Assembly: GCF_014635705.1 (NCBI RefSeq)
Contig: NZ_BMDI01000001.1
Coordinates: 1,876,008-1,940,007 of the forward strand
Direction: 5' to 3'
Length of the DNA stretch: 64,000 bases
Source of the DNA: Oxalicibacterium faecigallinarum
Lineage (GTDB): Bacteria > Pseudomonadota > Gammaproteobacteria > Burkholderiales > Burkholderiaceae_D
Shown here: piece after piece, positions 29,105 through 41,618 of the stretch
Layout of the letters: each line of letters begins with the position of its first letter
How positions within the stretch are numbered: the stretch's first letter is position 1
Made by a program: the position numbers and the translations under genes
Notes under the pieces: model-generated
Database searches by the model: none
Told to the model about the DNA's origin: nothing
The model's input: only the letters and a program-made list of their open reading frames with translations

Positions 29105-29445
29105 AGTTGGATCCTTATCGATAGATAGTTAAACAAATGCGCGAATGCGGCATGCAGCAACATCATCCCGCACGTACAACCTTGCTGTAACCGACACCGG
29201 CAACGGGCGCCGACCGATCACGACCGCCTTGTCAGAAAACACTTCACGCTTGCGGCGATCCGTACTCGCTCTCTGGCTATGGGCAAGGCGGCAACACCCT
29301 GTATTTTGACAGAAACATCTGACATGCGACCCTCTGGTCGCGATTTTCTACTGCTGATTCTGACTGTGGCAACTTATCCACGGACTATCCACCACTTATC
29401 CCATGGATTTCCACAAAGTTATCCACAGGCACGTAGGCAGCACAT
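29105..29445. other. candidate replication origin region (dnaA-dnaN intergenic)
   Basis: 341 bases with a cluster of DnaA-box-like 9-mers: TTATCCACG (29374-29382), CTATCCACC (about 29385), TTATCCCAT (29396-29404) and a perfect TTATCCACA (29419-29427). It lies next to dnaA. Two further boxes lie on the other side of dnaA. Which side, or both, forms oriC cannot be settled by eye. Confidence 0.6.
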
Positions 29446-30834
29446 TTATCCCTTCAGGGTCTGCTCCAGCACGTGCAGCTCGTGGTTGCATTCCGGACTT
29501 TTGGCACGATCTGCAGCGATCTTGCGGACGGCATGCAACACCGTCGTGTGATCACGTCCGCCAAACAGTTCGCCGATTTCCGGCAGACTCTTTTGCGTTA
29601 ATTCCTTGGCAAGATACATCGCGATCTGGCGTGGTCGGGCAATGTTGGCCGGACGCTTTTTCGAGTACATATCGGCAACTTTTATATTGAAAAAGTCGGC
29701 CACTGTCTTTTGAATGTTCTCGACCGAGATCTGGCGGTTTTGCACCGACAACAGATCTTTTAATGCATCCTTGACAACTTCGATCGTGATGTCTTTGCCG
29801 TGGAAACGGGAGTAAGCAAGAATCTTGCGCAGTGCGCCTTCGAGCTCGCGGACGTTGGATCGCAGGTGCTTGGCGACAAAAAAGGCCACGTCATCGGACA
29901 TGGTGACCCCTTCCTGAACCGCCTTTTTGAGCAGGATCGCCACTCGCATTTCCAGCTCCGGCGGCTCGACGGCAACCGTCAAACCGGAGTCAAAACGGGA
30001 AATCAGGCGGTCATCCATGCCGGTGATTTCCTTGGGATAGGTATCGCTGGTGATAATGATTTGTTTCTTTGCGGCAATTAACGCTTCGAATGCGTAGAAG
30101 AATTCTTCCTGGGTGCGGCTCTTGCCGCCAAAGAACTGGATGTCGTCGATCAGCAACAAATCAAGCGAATGGTAATAGCGCTTGAAGTCATCAAATCCTT
30201 TGCGTTGGTAAGCAGTCACTACGTCGCGAACGTATTGTTCTGCATGGATATAGCGGATTTTGACGTCTGGATTGTCTTGCAGGATCTGATTACCGATGGC
30301 ATGGATCAGGTGGGTTTTACCAAGGCCCACACCACCATATAAGAACAGCGGGTTATACGAACTGCCCGGATTGTTGGCGACCTGGATGGCGGCCGCGCGC
30401 GCCAGCTGGTTGGCCTTACCGGTCACAAAACTGTCGAAGGTCAGCGCGGTATTGATACGGCTCTGATCGCGGCGCGGTGTTGCTTCCGCCGGCGAGGATG
30501 GAATCGGTTCCAAGACATTGGCGGGGATGTCATCCGTCTGACCGGTCGGCGCGTTGTTGGCAGGTGCAGCACTTGGACGACGCGCCGTCGCCAGACGCGG
30601 ATCAAGCACGAACTGCACATCGATTGGCGCATTCCAGAATTCTGCGGCGAGGGTCGTGATACGGCTGGCGAACTGGGTTTTGACCCAATCCAGCTTGAAG
30701 CGATTGGGGGCTGCGATGCGCAAGGTGCCGTCTTCGTAATCGAGCGGCGCCAGCGGTTTGATCCACGCACTATATTGTTGAGGCGTCAATTCCCGTTCGA
30801 GCTGGGCGGAGCAGGTCTGCCAGAAATTTTCCAT
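29446..30834 (-). CDS. dnaA: chromosomal replication initiator DnaA
   Basis: A 462-residue DnaA. The N-terminal domain starts [20 protein letters not shown], followed by a Pro/Ala-rich linker (about 85-130), the AAA+ core with Walker [14 protein letters not shown] and Walker [11 protein letters not shown], and the C-terminal DNA-binding domain with the signature [15 protein letters not shown]. It binds DnaA boxes at the origin and starts replication. The gene is intact and flanked on both sides by DnaA boxes, consistent with autoregulation. Confidence 0.98.
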   Translation of the reverse strand: MENFWQTCSAQLERELTPQQYSAWIKPLAPLDYEDGTLRIAAPNRFKLDWVKTQFASRITTLAAEFWNAPIDVQFVLDPRLATARRPSAAPANNAPTGQTDDIPANVLEPIPSSPAEATPRRDQSRINTALTFDSFVTGKANQLARAAAIQVANNPGSSYNPLFLYGGVGLGKTHLIHAIGNQILQDNPDVKIRYIHAEQYVRDVVTAYQRKGFDDFKRYYHSLDLLLIDDIQFFGGKSRTQEEFFYAFEALIAAKKQIIITSDTYPKEITGMDDRLISRFDSGLTVAVEPPELEMRVAILLKKAVQEGVTMSDDVAFFVAKHLRSNVRELEGALRKILAYSRFHGKDITIEVVKDALKDLLSVQNRQISVENIQKTVADFFNIKVADMYSKKRPANIARPRQIAMYLAKELTQKSLPEIGELFGGRDHTTVLHAVRKIAADRAKSPECNHELHVLEQTLKG

Positions 30835-31211
30835 GAAGGTCTACTTGATCTTTATTATGCGAAGGGTGGTCCGGCGCCCCTTGGATGGTCTATTTGCAGG
30901 CCGAAAAGTCCCTGTTTTGAGACCCGGCTGCCGCCACACGGAGCGCCTATTCTACCCCCGTCGGGCAAAGTTATCCACAGGCGGGCGACTTATTTATGCA
31001 CAAAAGCCTGCGCCAGAACGGTGCTAAGTAATTGACAGGCAAGGGGAAAGTGCTGTCTAATTCAGGGTTCACTACCCACGATGTTGGTCCGTTGTGTTGT
31101 CGCCCAGAGGGTTCAGCGCATGCGCCAGCTGCCAAAGAAGTGCTTTTTTCTTCCGGCGATATGGGGCGCGTGATTTCTGATTTTAAATATTGCTGATTAG
31201 CGAGACCACAA
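30835..31211. promoter_or_regulatory. dnaA/rpmH divergent promoter region with DnaA boxes
   Basis: 377 bases between dnaA (-) and rpmH (+). Contains a perfect DnaA box TTATCCACA (30971-30979) and TTATGCACA (30994-31002). The TTTTAAATATTGCT stretch near 31180 may be part of the rpmH promoter. No gene seen. Confidence 0.55.
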
Positions 31212-31346
31212 ATGAAACGTACTTACCAACCTTCCGTCGTTCGCCGCAAGCGCACCCACGGCTTCCGTGTTCGCATGGCTACTCGCGGTGGCCGCGCTGT
31301 GCTCAACGCACGTCGCGCCAAAGGCCGCAAGCGCCTCGCTGTATAA
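31212..31346 (+). CDS. rpmH: 50S ribosomal protein L34
   Basis: A 44-residue, very basic protein ([20 protein letters not shown] ... KGRKRLAV) identical in layout to bacterial L34 of the large ribosomal subunit. It heads the conserved rpmH-rnpA-yidD-yidC-mnmE order and is separated from rnpA by 9 bp, so the two are co-transcribed. Confidence 0.97.
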   Translation: MKRTYQPSVVRRKRTHGFRVRMATRGGRAVLNARRAKGRKRLAV

Positions 31347-31355
31347 GCGAATGGC

Positions 31356-31754
31356 GTGACCGGCGATCGTTCGCTCGACTTTGCACGCGATCGGCGGATC
31401 GTTAAAACGGATGAATTTTCATCCGTTTTTCGTTTGCGCCCCGTGTATCGGACCGCTCACTTCGTCCTGTACACACGCAAGACCGATCTGCCGCATGCAC
31501 GTCTGGGCGTCGTCGCCGCCAAACGCCTCGCTCCTCGTGCCGTGACACGCAATACGATCAAGCGTGTGACACGCGAATTGTTTCGCCAGACGGCATTGCC
31601 GTCGATCGATTGCATCGTTCGCCTGTCGCAACCTGTCAATACCAAACAAGGTCCGGCCACCAGCGCCAGCCTGAAGCGGGTATTGCGGGAAGAATTGACG
31701 CGTCTGTTCGCATCGCAATGCAAACCGGCACATCGCTCGGGAGCGGGCGAATGA
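31356..31754 (+). CDS. rnpA: ribonuclease P protein component
   Basis: A 132-residue basic protein with the RNase P signature ([20 protein letters not shown] followed by KRVTRELFR). It assists the RNA subunit in maturing tRNA 5' ends. The start is GTG 31356, close behind rpmH. Its stop overlaps the yidD start by 4 bp. Confidence 0.95.
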   Translation: MTGDRSLDFARDRRIVKTDEFSSVFRLRPVYRTAHFVLYTRKTDLPHARLGVVAAKRLAPRAVTRNTIKRVTRELFRQTALPSIDCIVRLSQPVNTKQGPATSASLKRVLREELTRLFASQCKPAHRSGAGE

Positions 31755-32008
31755 AAAAGATTCTGTTATTACTGGTGCGCGGGTATCAACTGTGCATCAG
31801 CCCTTTCCTCGGACAAAACTGCCGCTTTTATCCAAGCTGCTCAAGTTACGCCGCCGAAGCGATCGAGGAACATGGCGCTCTGAAAGGGAGCCTGCTGGCA
31901 GCATGCCGTCTGTGTAAATGTCATCCGTGGCATGCGGGCGGCGTCGATCCGGTTCCCAAGAAATCGTCCTCATCCAAATCAACTGCTTGCGGTTGCCGCC
32001 ATTCCTGA
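31751..32008 (+). CDS. yidD: membrane protein insertion efficiency factor YidD
   Basis: An 85-residue protein with the family signature ([20 protein letters not shown] then [10 protein letters not shown] and [14 protein letters not shown]). It assists YidC at the inner membrane. ATG 31751 overlaps the rnpA stop (ATGA). The tail is Ser/Lys-rich and ends in Cys-containing residues. Position between rnpA and yidC is typical. Confidence 0.93.
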   Translation: MKKILLLLVRGYQLCISPFLGQNCRFYPSCSSYAAEAIEEHGALKGSLLAACRLCKCHPWHAGGVDPVPKKSSSSKSTACGCRHS

Positions 32009-32026
32009 TTACTGATTAAGAGACTT

Positions 32027-33715
32027 ATGGATATCAAACGTACCGTCCTCTGGGTAATATTTTCGTTTTCGCTGCTGATGCTGTGGGACAACTACAACCG
32101 TTATACCGGCAAGGACTCGATCTTCTTCGGTAACGCGGGCAAAACACCGCAAACTGCTACCGCCGCTGAAGGCAATGCAGACAAGCCGACATCGGATGTC
32201 CCGCCAACCGTTTCGGGCCCTGTCCCTGCCAATCAGGCGATTCCGGGCGGCCAGGCACCAGCCAAGAGCGAAATCATCACGGTCACGACCGATCTGGTCA
32301 AAGCAGACATCGACACCATTGGCGGTGAAATCCGTCGCCTCGAACTGCTGCAACACAAGGAAAGCGAACACAGCGACAAGAACATCGTTCTGTTCGACAG
32401 CGTGGCACCTCGCACCTATCTGGGCCAGACCGGCCTGACCGGCGGCGAGTATCCAAACCATCGTTCGCTGTTCAAGGTTGCACCAGGCACGCGCGAACTG
32501 GGTGACGGCAATCAGGTGCAACTGGTGATGGAGGCCGAGCAGCAAGGCGTCAAGCTGGTGAAGACCTATACCTTCACCCGTAATGACTATCGCATCGACA
32601 TCAAGCACGACATCGTCAACAACACCAATGCACCGATCGCGCCGTCGGTCTACATGCAACTGGTACGCGATGGCGGCAAACTGGCAGAGTCGATGTTCTA
32701 CAGCACCTTTACCGGCCCTGCCGTTTATAGCAATGCCGAGAAATTCCAGAAGGTCACCTTCGATTCGATCGAAAAGGGCAAGGACGAGCACATCAAGAAA
32801 GCCAGCGATGGCTGGATCGCGATGGTGCAGCATTACTTCGTTTCGGCTTTCGTACCGAAGACCGACGAGCCACGTGATTACTTCACCAAGAAACTGGCAA
32901 CCGATCTGTATGCCGTCGGCACAGTCGTGCCTGTTGGCACCATCGCACCGGGCGAAACCAAGTCGCTCGACGCCACGCTGTTCTCCGGCCCGCAAGAATC
33001 CTCGCGTCTGGATGACGTGGCGCCTGGCTTCGATCTGGTCAAGGACTATGGCTGGCTGACGATCATTGCACGCCCCATCTTCTGGGCCATGGAACACATT
33101 CATGCCATCCTCGGCAACTGGGGCTGGACCATCATCGCGCTGACCGTGCTGATCAAGCTGATCTTCTTCCCGCTGTCGGCTGCCAGCTATCGCAGCATGG
33201 CGAAGATGAAACTGGTTACACCAAAAATGACCGAGATCCGTACCAAGTACAAAGCTGAACCGCAAAAGATGAATGCGGCGATGATGGAGCTGTACAAGAA
33301 AGAAAAGATCAATCCGCTCGGCGGCTGTATGCCGATCCTGATTCAGATCCCGGTCTTCATTTCGCTGTACTGGGTCTTGCTGGCCAGCGTGGAAATGCGT
33401 AATGCGCCATGGCTGTGGGTTGCCGATCTGGCCGCACCGGATACCTTGTTCGGTTCGTACAACATCTTCGGCTTCCATCTGACCATCGGTATTCTGCCAA
33501 TCCTGATGGCCGTGTCGATGTTCATCCAGACCAAGCTGAACCCGACGCCACCAGATCCGGTACAAGCCAAGCTGATGATGTGGATGCCGATCATCTTCTC
33601 GATCATGTTCTTCTTCTTCCCGGCTGGTCTGGTGCTGTACTGGGTTGTCAATAACGTGTTGTCGATTGCGCAGCAATGGACGATCACCAGAAAGATCGGT
33701 GCACCGACGACCTGA
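32027..33715 (+). CDS. yidC: membrane protein insertase YidC
   Basis: A 562-residue inner-membrane insertase. An N-terminal membrane anchor (VLWVIFSFSLLMLWDNYNRY) precedes a variable Thr/Pro/Ala-rich stretch, the large periplasmic P1 beta domain (about 90-340), then the conserved C-terminal membrane bundle including GGCMPILIQIPVFISLYWVL and FPAGLVLYWVVNNVLSIAQQ. It inserts membrane proteins with or without Sec. Full length and intact. A terminator follows 33 bp after the stop. Confidence 0.97.
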   Translation: MDIKRTVLWVIFSFSLLMLWDNYNRYTGKDSIFFGNAGKTPQTATAAEGNADKPTSDVPPTVSGPVPANQAIPGGQAPAKSEIITVTTDLVKADIDTIGGEIRRLELLQHKESEHSDKNIVLFDSVAPRTYLGQTGLTGGEYPNHRSLFKVAPGTRELGDGNQVQLVMEAEQQGVKLVKTYTFTRNDYRIDIKHDIVNNTNAPIAPSVYMQLVRDGGKLAESMFYSTFTGPAVYSNAEKFQKVTFDSIEKGKDEHIKKASDGWIAMVQHYFVSAFVPKTDEPRDYFTKKLATDLYAVGTVVPVGTIAPGETKSLDATLFSGPQESSRLDDVAPGFDLVKDYGWLTIIARPIFWAMEHIHAILGNWGWTIIALTVLIKLIFFPLSAASYRSMAKMKLVTPKMTEIRTKYKAEPQKMNAAMMELYKKEKINPLGGCMPILIQIPVFISLYWVLLASVEMRNAPWLWVADLAAPDTLFGSYNIFGFHLTIGILPILMAVSMFIQTKLNPTPPDPVQAKLMMWMPIIFSIMFFFFPAGLVLYWVVNNVLSIAQQWTITRKIGAPTT

Positions 33716-33748
33716 TGACTCAAGCAAAGCGTGTAAGACGCGCTTCTC

Positions 33749-33787
33749 AAAAGCCCGTGACTTGCGAACGCACTCACGGGCTTTTTT
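33749..33787 (+). terminator. intrinsic terminator after yidC
   Basis: Stem AAAAGCCCGTGA / TCACGGGCTTTT with a 13-nt loop and T tract. Confidence 0.85.
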
Positions 33788-33850
33788 ACGCGCACTTCGT
33801 TTATGCTGTTGCCTGATACTGACGCTCACCGATAACGATAAAACCACACC

Positions 33851-35248
33851 ATGAATTTCGATTCCGCACCCATCGCCGCCATCGCCACCGCACCCGGTCG
33901 CGGCGGCATTGGCGTTGTCCGCATCTCGGGCAAAAATGTTGCCGCCATCATCGATGCCGTTTGCGCCACCAAAGGCAAATCGTTGCAGCCGCGTCATGCG
34001 ACCTATCTGGATTTTGTCCACGCCGATGGCAGCGTGATCGATCAGGGTCTGGCGATTCATTTCAAGGCACCGCATTCCTACACGGGTGAGGATGTGCTGG
34101 AGTTGCAAGGACATGGCGGTCCGGTCGTGCTGCAAATGCTGCTGGCGCGCTGTTTGGAAGCCGGTGCCGGTATCGGTTTGCGTCTGGCGCAACCGGGCGA
34201 ATTCACACATCGCGCCTTCCTGAATGACAAGCTTGATCTGGCACAGGCTGAAGCGGTTGCCGATCTGATCGAAGCATCGACCGAAGCCGCAGCACGCTCG
34301 GCCTCGCAATCGCTGTCGGGTGCGTTCTCGCATGCGGTACAGGACCTCGTCGACAAGATCACCAATCTGCGCATGCTGGTCGAAGCCACGCTGGATTTTC
34401 CGGAAGAGGAAATTGATTTTCTGGAGCAGTCGGATGCACGTGGTCAGCTCACACGCATTCGCGCAGCACTGCAACAAGTATTCCGTCAGGCCGCGCAAGG
34501 CGCCTTGCTGCGCGAGGGATTGAATATCGTGCTGGCCGGTCAGCCGAACGTCGGCAAATCATCACTGCTCAACGCACTGGCCGGTAACGACGTTGCGATC
34601 GTCACGCCGATTGCCGGCACTACACGCGACAAGGTGATCGAGACCATTCAGATCGAAGGCATCCCGATCAACATCATCGACACCGCCGGCATTCGCACCG
34701 AAGCGCAAGCCAGCGATGAAGTCGAACGCATCGGCATCGAACGCACCTGGGCGGCAGTGCAAAAAGCCGATGTCATTGTCCATATGCTAGATGCTGCGCG
34801 CGGCCCGACCAGGGAAGATGAGGAAATCACCGCGCGCTTCCCGAGCGGCATTCCCGTTATCCGCATCTGGAACAAGATCGATCTGTCAGGCCACAAACCC
34901 TCCGTCGATCAACTGCCGGATGCAACACACATCTATCTGTCCGCATCGGAACTGGCAGGCATGGATCTACTACGCAATGAGTTGCTGCGCCTAATCGGCT
35001 GGCAGCAAACCAGCGAGTCGCTTTATCTCGCACGCGAACGTCATCTGGTTGCGCTGAAAGCGGCAGAAGAACATCTCGATATCGCCGCCCAGCACGCTGC
35101 GCACGATAGCGAAGTGAGCGATCCGGCGCTCGATCTGTTTGCTGAAGAATTGCGACTGGCGCAGGATCGCCTGTCGAGTATTACTGGCGAGTTCACACCG
35201 GATGATTTGCTGGGGGTGATCTTCAGTCGATTCTGCATCGGAAAATGA
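33851..35248 (+). CDS. mnmE: tRNA uridine-5-carboxymethylaminomethyl modification GTPase MnmE
   Basis: A 465-residue protein with the N-terminal folate-binding domain ([20 protein letters not shown]), a G domain with P-loop [14 protein letters not shown], switch TTRD, DTAGIR and NKID motifs, and the C-terminal C-x-G-K motif (FCIGK) characteristic of MnmE. With MnmG it modifies the wobble uridine of several tRNAs. It has its own transcript, bordered by terminators on both sides. Confidence 0.97.
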   Translation: MNFDSAPIAAIATAPGRGGIGVVRISGKNVAAIIDAVCATKGKSLQPRHATYLDFVHADGSVIDQGLAIHFKAPHSYTGEDVLELQGHGGPVVLQMLLARCLEAGAGIGLRLAQPGEFTHRAFLNDKLDLAQAEAVADLIEASTEAAARSASQSLSGAFSHAVQDLVDKITNLRMLVEATLDFPEEEIDFLEQSDARGQLTRIRAALQQVFRQAAQGALLREGLNIVLAGQPNVGKSSLLNALAGNDVAIVTPIAGTTRDKVIETIQIEGIPINIIDTAGIRTEAQASDEVERIGIERTWAAVQKADVIVHMLDAARGPTREDEEITARFPSGIPVIRIWNKIDLSGHKPSVDQLPDATHIYLSASELAGMDLLRNELLRLIGWQQTSESLYLARERHLVALKAAEEHLDIAAQHAAHDSEVSDPALDLFAEELRLAQDRLSSITGEFTPDDLLGVIFSRFCIGK

Positions 35249-35255
35249 TGCGCTT

Positions 35256-35285
35256 AAAAAAGGCGACGATATCGTCGCCTTTTTG
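35256..35285. terminator. bidirectional intrinsic terminator
   Basis: Perfect palindrome GGCGACGAT/ATCGTCGCC with A and T tracts, between mnmE (+) and the small gene ending at 35286 (-). Confidence 0.85.
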
Positions 35286-35384
35286 TTATTTGCCTTTGGC
35301 AGGGGGATTATTTCCTCTGCCGCCACCGGACGGATTGCCGGTTTTGCTCGGGCCATTTGCCGGCGTATTATTTCCAAACGTCAT
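35286..35384 (-). CDS. small Asn/Gly/Pro-rich protein, 32 aa
   Basis: A 32-codon frame MTFGNNTPANGPSKTGNPSG...NPPAKGK with a strong AAGGAGA ribosome binding site 5 bp before ATG 35384 and a terminator directly after its stop. It has no hydrophobic residues to speak of and must be disordered. The ribosome binding site, codon-perfect stop and terminator argue that it is translated. It resembles in composition the 48-aa protein at 19815. Function unknown. Confidence 0.6.
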   Translation of the reverse strand: MTFGNNTPANGPSKTGNPSGGGRGNNPPAKGK

Positions 35385-35429
35385 ATTTTCTCCTTTCAAA
35401 AGCGAGGCACGCCTGTTCGCTTCGTTTCA

Positions 35430-36593
35430 CTACAAAGAAGGACGACGATAGCCACCACGCACACCGTCCTTGGACAGCACCAGTTGCCATAACTGGATAT
35501 CCCGCGCGCGAAACGCACCGGCACACGACAGCAGGTAGTACTTCCACATCCGGTAAAAGCGTTCGCCCAGTTGCTCCGCAAACGCAGGCCACGCACGATC
35601 AAAATTTGCAAACCAGGCCATCAGCGTCTTGTCGTAATCGCTGCCAAAGTTGTGCAGGTCTTCCACCACAAACAGATTTTCGGCCGCATCACCAATCTGG
35701 CCAATCGATGGCAGATCGCCATTTGGGAAAATGTATTTGTCGATCCACGGATCAGGCGGCGTGCGGCGCGAGTTCTTGCCAATCGTGTGCAGCAGGAACA
35801 ACCCGCCCTGATCGAGCGAACGGTGCGCGACTTCCATATAGGTGCGGAAGTTTTTATGACCGACGTGTTCGAACATGCCAAGGCTGGCAACCGCATCGAA
35901 GCGCTCGTCAAGTTCACGATAGTCTTGCAGGCGGAAATCGATCGGCAGATGCGCATAACGCTGCGCTGCGAAGGCAATCTGTTCCTTGGAAATGCTGACG
36001 CCCACACCTTCGACGCCATATTTTTCGGCAGCAAAGGCAAGCAGGCTTCCCCAGCCGCAACCAATATCCAGCAAGCGCATGCCGGTCTGCAGTTGCAGTT
36101 TGCGACACACCATATCGAGCTTGGCTTCCTGCGCCTGCTCCAGATTGGTGGCATGTTCCCAGTATGCGCAGGTGTACGTCATCCGTGAGTCCAGCATTTG
36201 CGCATAAAAATCGTTGCCGAGGTCGTAATGCACTTCACCGACTTTCTTGGCGCGCTCAATGTTTTGCAGATTGAACAGCTTGGCCATCAGCACATGACCG
36301 AGCAGGCGCAAAGGCCGGATGTTATCGGTCAGTCGTGTGCCAAGCAGACGTGCAAAAAATTCATCCAGCCGCTCGGCATCCCAGTCGCCGTCCATATAGG
36401 CCTCGCCCAGGCCGAGGTTGGCCTGCGCCATGCCGCGCTGCAACACATCCGGCGCATGCAATTGCATATCCCACGGATTACTGCCATTGACTTCGATGGC
36501 GGCCTGCCGCAACAGCTTGATGGCCGCGTCGTGCACGCTGTTGTGCTCGGGCGTGATGAGAGGGTCGGGAGAAGAGAACGTATTTGTATGCAT
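35430..36593 (-). CDS. cfa: cyclopropane-fatty-acyl-phospholipid synthase
   Basis: A 387-residue enzyme with VHYDLGNDFYAQMLDSRMTY, the SAM-binding LLDIGCGWGSLLAFAAEKYG, and the family segments MFEHVGHKNFRTYM and YIFPNGDLPS. It transfers a methylene group from S-adenosylmethionine onto unsaturated phospholipid acyl chains at the membrane. ATG 36593 with GAAGG upstream is preferred; the frame extends 11 codons further to a TTG. Length is close to E. coli Cfa (382 aa). Confidence 0.95.
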   Translation of the reverse strand: MHTNTFSSPDPLITPEHNSVHDAAIKLLRQAAIEVNGSNPWDMQLHAPDVLQRGMAQANLGLGEAYMDGDWDAERLDEFFARLLGTRLTDNIRPLRLLGHVLMAKLFNLQNIERAKKVGEVHYDLGNDFYAQMLDSRMTYTCAYWEHATNLEQAQEAKLDMVCRKLQLQTGMRLLDIGCGWGSLLAFAAEKYGVEGVGVSISKEQIAFAAQRYAHLPIDFRLQDYRELDERFDAVASLGMFEHVGHKNFRTYMEVAHRSLDQGGLFLLHTIGKNSRRTPPDPWIDKYIFPNGDLPSIGQIGDAAENLFVVEDLHNFGSDYDKTLMAWFANFDRAWPAFAEQLGERFYRMWKYYLLSCAGAFRARDIQLWQLVLSKDGVRGGYRRPSL

Positions 36594-36872
36594 AAGGCCT
36601 TCACTCAAGAGAACCGTGTGCGACAAGAACCGTTACTACCTGTTGGTCAGCGAAGCGCTTTTCAAGTTAGCCGCTGAATGGAAGCTTGGGAAATTGATAA
36701 TTTCCATCACCTTGATAGTCGCTGAATTGCCTAAGGTCAAGGCAGATTCTTTCAACTGACGGCCCCAAGCGGGCTGGCACGCTTTGCGGAGAGGGGTGCT
36801 TTTGAGCGACAATAGCCGACATGCTTTTCTCACAATAACATTTATGCATGCCGCGTCGCACGCGGTGCATAG

Positions 36873-39119
<2,247 letters not shown>

Positions 39120-39161
39120 TCAGCATCCTTTCGCTATCTCGGACAACCGACTCCATCGGGG

Positions 39162-40238
39162 TCAGTTGTCCGCGTCCCTCCACCAGGGCGTAAACGTCTC
39201 GATCTTGTCCAGTTGCAATGGCTCGCCAACACGGGGCGTACTCAACGCAATGTTCCTTTCTGCCGCACCAGCAAACACCCGCTCCAACGGCTCACGCCAC
39301 GGATGAAATGCCAGGGGGAAGGTGCTGTTATGAATTGGCATCATCCATTTGCCGCCCAGATCCTGATGCGCCTGCAAGACCTGTTCTGGCAGCATGTGCA
39401 CCCCGGCCCACATCGGATCGTAGGCGCCGGCCTCCAGCATGGTCAGATCAAACGGGCCAAAGCGCTCACCGATTTCCCTGAAACCATCGAAGTAACCCGT
39501 ATCACCGCTGAAGAACAGTTTGTACTGCGGCGTTGCAATTACCCACGACGCCCAGAGTGTTGCATTACCCGAAAACAGACTGCGGCCAGAGAAATGCTGC
39601 GCCGGTGTTGCCGTGACCGTGATGCCGTCTTCATTCAGCGACTGCCACCAGTCGAGCTGCCGTACCTTGTTTGCCGGCACACCCCATTCGATCAACAGAT
39701 CGCCTACCCCTAGGGCCGTGACAAACTGACGGGTACGTTCGGCCAGGGCCAGCACGCTCGCCTTGTCGAGATGATCGTAATGGTCATGCGAGATGATGAC
39801 GACATCCAGCGGCGGCATGTCGGCCAGATCAATCGGCGGCCGGTGGAAACGTTTGGGTCCCATCCACTGCACCGGCGACGCACGCTCGGAGAAAACCGGA
39901 TCGGTCAGCCAGAACCTGCCGTCGAACTTCATCAGGATGGTGGAATGCCCGAGGCGCCAGATCGTACCGCTGTCCGCATCACGCCATTGCTGGGGCACAA
40001 TGGGGACCACATCAAGTGGCGCACTGGGTTCGGTTCCTTCATTCTTGCCAAACAAAAAACGCCACCAGAGTCCGGGGGTTTCCTGCCAGGTCGGACGTTT
40101 GCCGTCTTTGACATTGCGGAATTTGCCGTTCTGAAACTGTGGAGAAGCGGTGTAATCGATCGTCGCGGAAGCGTTCATGGTCAGAAAGAAAGCCACGACA
40201 AGCGCAATGCCCGTCGTGATTACAAGAAATTTGCGCAT
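39162..40238 (-). CDS. membrane-anchored metallo-beta-lactamase fold hydrolase
   Basis: A protein of about 358 residues starting with a membrane anchor (KFLVITTGIALVVAFFLTMN). The MBL-fold metal site is visible: ISHDHYDHLD, a distant Asp in FSGDTGYFDG and a final His in PIHNSTFPLAFHPW. The WLTDPVFS and HSTILMKFDG segments place it in the NAPE-PLD/RomA-like group. Substrate unknown. It should act on the periplasmic side. ATG 40238 is chosen because it begins the anchor helix; an upstream in-frame start exists without support. Confidence 0.85.
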   Translation of the reverse strand: MRKFLVITTGIALVVAFFLTMNASATIDYTASPQFQNGKFRNVKDGKRPTWQETPGLWWRFLFGKNEGTEPSAPLDVVPIVPQQWRDADSGTIWRLGHSTILMKFDGRFWLTDPVFSERASPVQWMGPKRFHRPPIDLADMPPLDVVIISHDHYDHLDKASVLALAERTRQFVTALGVGDLLIEWGVPANKVRQLDWWQSLNEDGITVTATPAQHFSGRSLFSGNATLWASWVIATPQYKLFFSGDTGYFDGFREIGERFGPFDLTMLEAGAYDPMWAGVHMLPEQVLQAHQDLGGKWMMPIHNSTFPLAFHPWREPLERVFAGAAERNIALSTPRVGEPLQLDKIETFTPWWRDADN

Positions 40239-40494
40239 GTGAGGCAGTATCAAAGTGAAAACAACATCACTGCAGAGTCCTGTAACTGAGGGCGGTTCCC
40301 GGGACATCAATCAGCAATGCAAAAATTCTAATTGCCGATGATTGAGCGCACTTGCCTCATCCTCGCGTTTTCTTGCCCATTTCTGCACAAGGTGGCGCAC
40401 ATGCGCATCTGACAAGGTTTTCCGCGCACGCGCGCAAGCAGCATTGATGGCAGTTGAGTACAATCTGCTCTTCAACATTTTGTTCCAATCAGAC

Positions 40495-41397
40495 ATGATC
40501 AAATGGACACTGATCACGCTGTTTCTTGCCAGCGTGATGTACACCCACTACCGCGGCAAGGTACGCCACAAATGGCTACGCCAGTCGACCGACCACTCGA
40601 CTTTCATGGCGCCGATCAACGCGTTCATGACACTGTTTTCAAGCCTGCCGGACCGTCCTTACCACGACGTCAACAGCTATCCTGAACTCAAAACACTGGC
40701 CGACAACTGGGAAATCATTCGTGACGAAGCACTCGCGTTGCAGAGCGAAGGGGCAATCAAGGCATCCGAAAAGATGGATGATGCCGGCTTCAACTCCTTC
40801 TTCCGTCGTGGCTGGACACGCTTTTATCTCAAATGGTACGGCGATAGCCATCCGTCGGCTGTCCAACGCTGCCCACGCACCACCGCGATTCTGGATTCGA
40901 TTCCCAGCGTCAAGGCCGCCATGTTCGCGCAATTGCCACCGGGCGCCGATCTGGGCAAGCATCGCGACCCCTACGCCGGCTCGCTGCGCTATCACCTCGG
41001 GCTGGTGACGCCAAATGACGATCGCTGCTTTATCAACGTGGATGGCATCGATTACAGCTGGCGCGATGGCGAAGCCGTGATCTTTGACGAAACCTACATC
41101 CACTGGGCTGCCAACAATAGCGACAAGAATCGCATCATCCTGTTTTGCGATCTCGAACGAAAAATGAAATGGGGCTGGGCACAAGCCGTCAATCACTGGT
41201 TCAGCAATACCGTGATGTCGGCAACGGCAGCACCCAACGACATGCAGGACAAGACTGGTGGCGTCAATCGCGCCTTCAAAAACATCTACCAGATCCGCGC
41301 CAACGGCAAAAAGCTCAAGGCCTACAACAAGCCGCTTTACTATCTGGTGAAATGGGGCATTCTGCTCGGCATCGTCGCTGCCATCCTCATGATCTGA
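40495..41397 (+). CDS. lpxO: lipid A hydroxylase LpxO
   Basis: A protein of about 300 residues with an N-terminal membrane helix (IKWTLITLFLASVMYTHY), an aspartyl/asparaginyl beta-hydroxylase-type domain with iron ligands in KHRDPYAGSLRYHLGL and YIHWAANNSDKNRIILFCD, and a C-terminal membrane segment (YYLVKWGILLGIVAAILMI). LpxO adds a 2-hydroxyl to the secondary acyl chain of lipid A at the inner membrane using Fe(II) and 2-oxoglutarate. The start is a choice between ATG 40495 and an upstream ATG 40447; the first gives the normal length. Confidence 0.88.
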   Translation: MIKWTLITLFLASVMYTHYRGKVRHKWLRQSTDHSTFMAPINAFMTLFSSLPDRPYHDVNSYPELKTLADNWEIIRDEALALQSEGAIKASEKMDDAGFNSFFRRGWTRFYLKWYGDSHPSAVQRCPRTTAILDSIPSVKAAMFAQLPPGADLGKHRDPYAGSLRYHLGLVTPNDDRCFINVDGIDYSWRDGEAVIFDETYIHWAANNSDKNRIILFCDLERKMKWGWAQAVNHWFSNTVMSATAAPNDMQDKTGGVNRAFKNIYQIRANGKKLKAYNKPLYYLVKWGILLGIVAAILMI

Positions 41398-41443
41398 TCA
41401 GGCAGAGATGCGCAACACATGGTTGCGTCATCAGCATTTCGTT

Positions 41444-41475
41444 AAAAGAGCCCGCTACTTGCGGGCTCTTTTTTT
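41444..41475 (+). terminator. intrinsic terminator after lpxO
   Basis: Stem AAAAGAGCCCGC / GCGGGCTCTTTT, loop TACTT, then further T. Confidence 0.85.
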
Positions 41476-41618
41476 CGACTGTCGCATACAACCGACAATC
41501 TCCTCTTTTCTGACAACAAGATGGGGAGGGTTCTGATATCCGCCCGGCGTCGGTTTGCCTAACATTCTGATCATCGGCACACCGCCCACGACATACAGAT
41601 TTGAACCGGAGAAATCCC

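Noticed and set aside
32009-34498. 829-codon open frame opposite yidC and the start of mnmE
   Set aside because: It mirrors two certain genes on the other strand, has low-complexity Arg/His/Gln composition and no domain; a codon-bias shadow.
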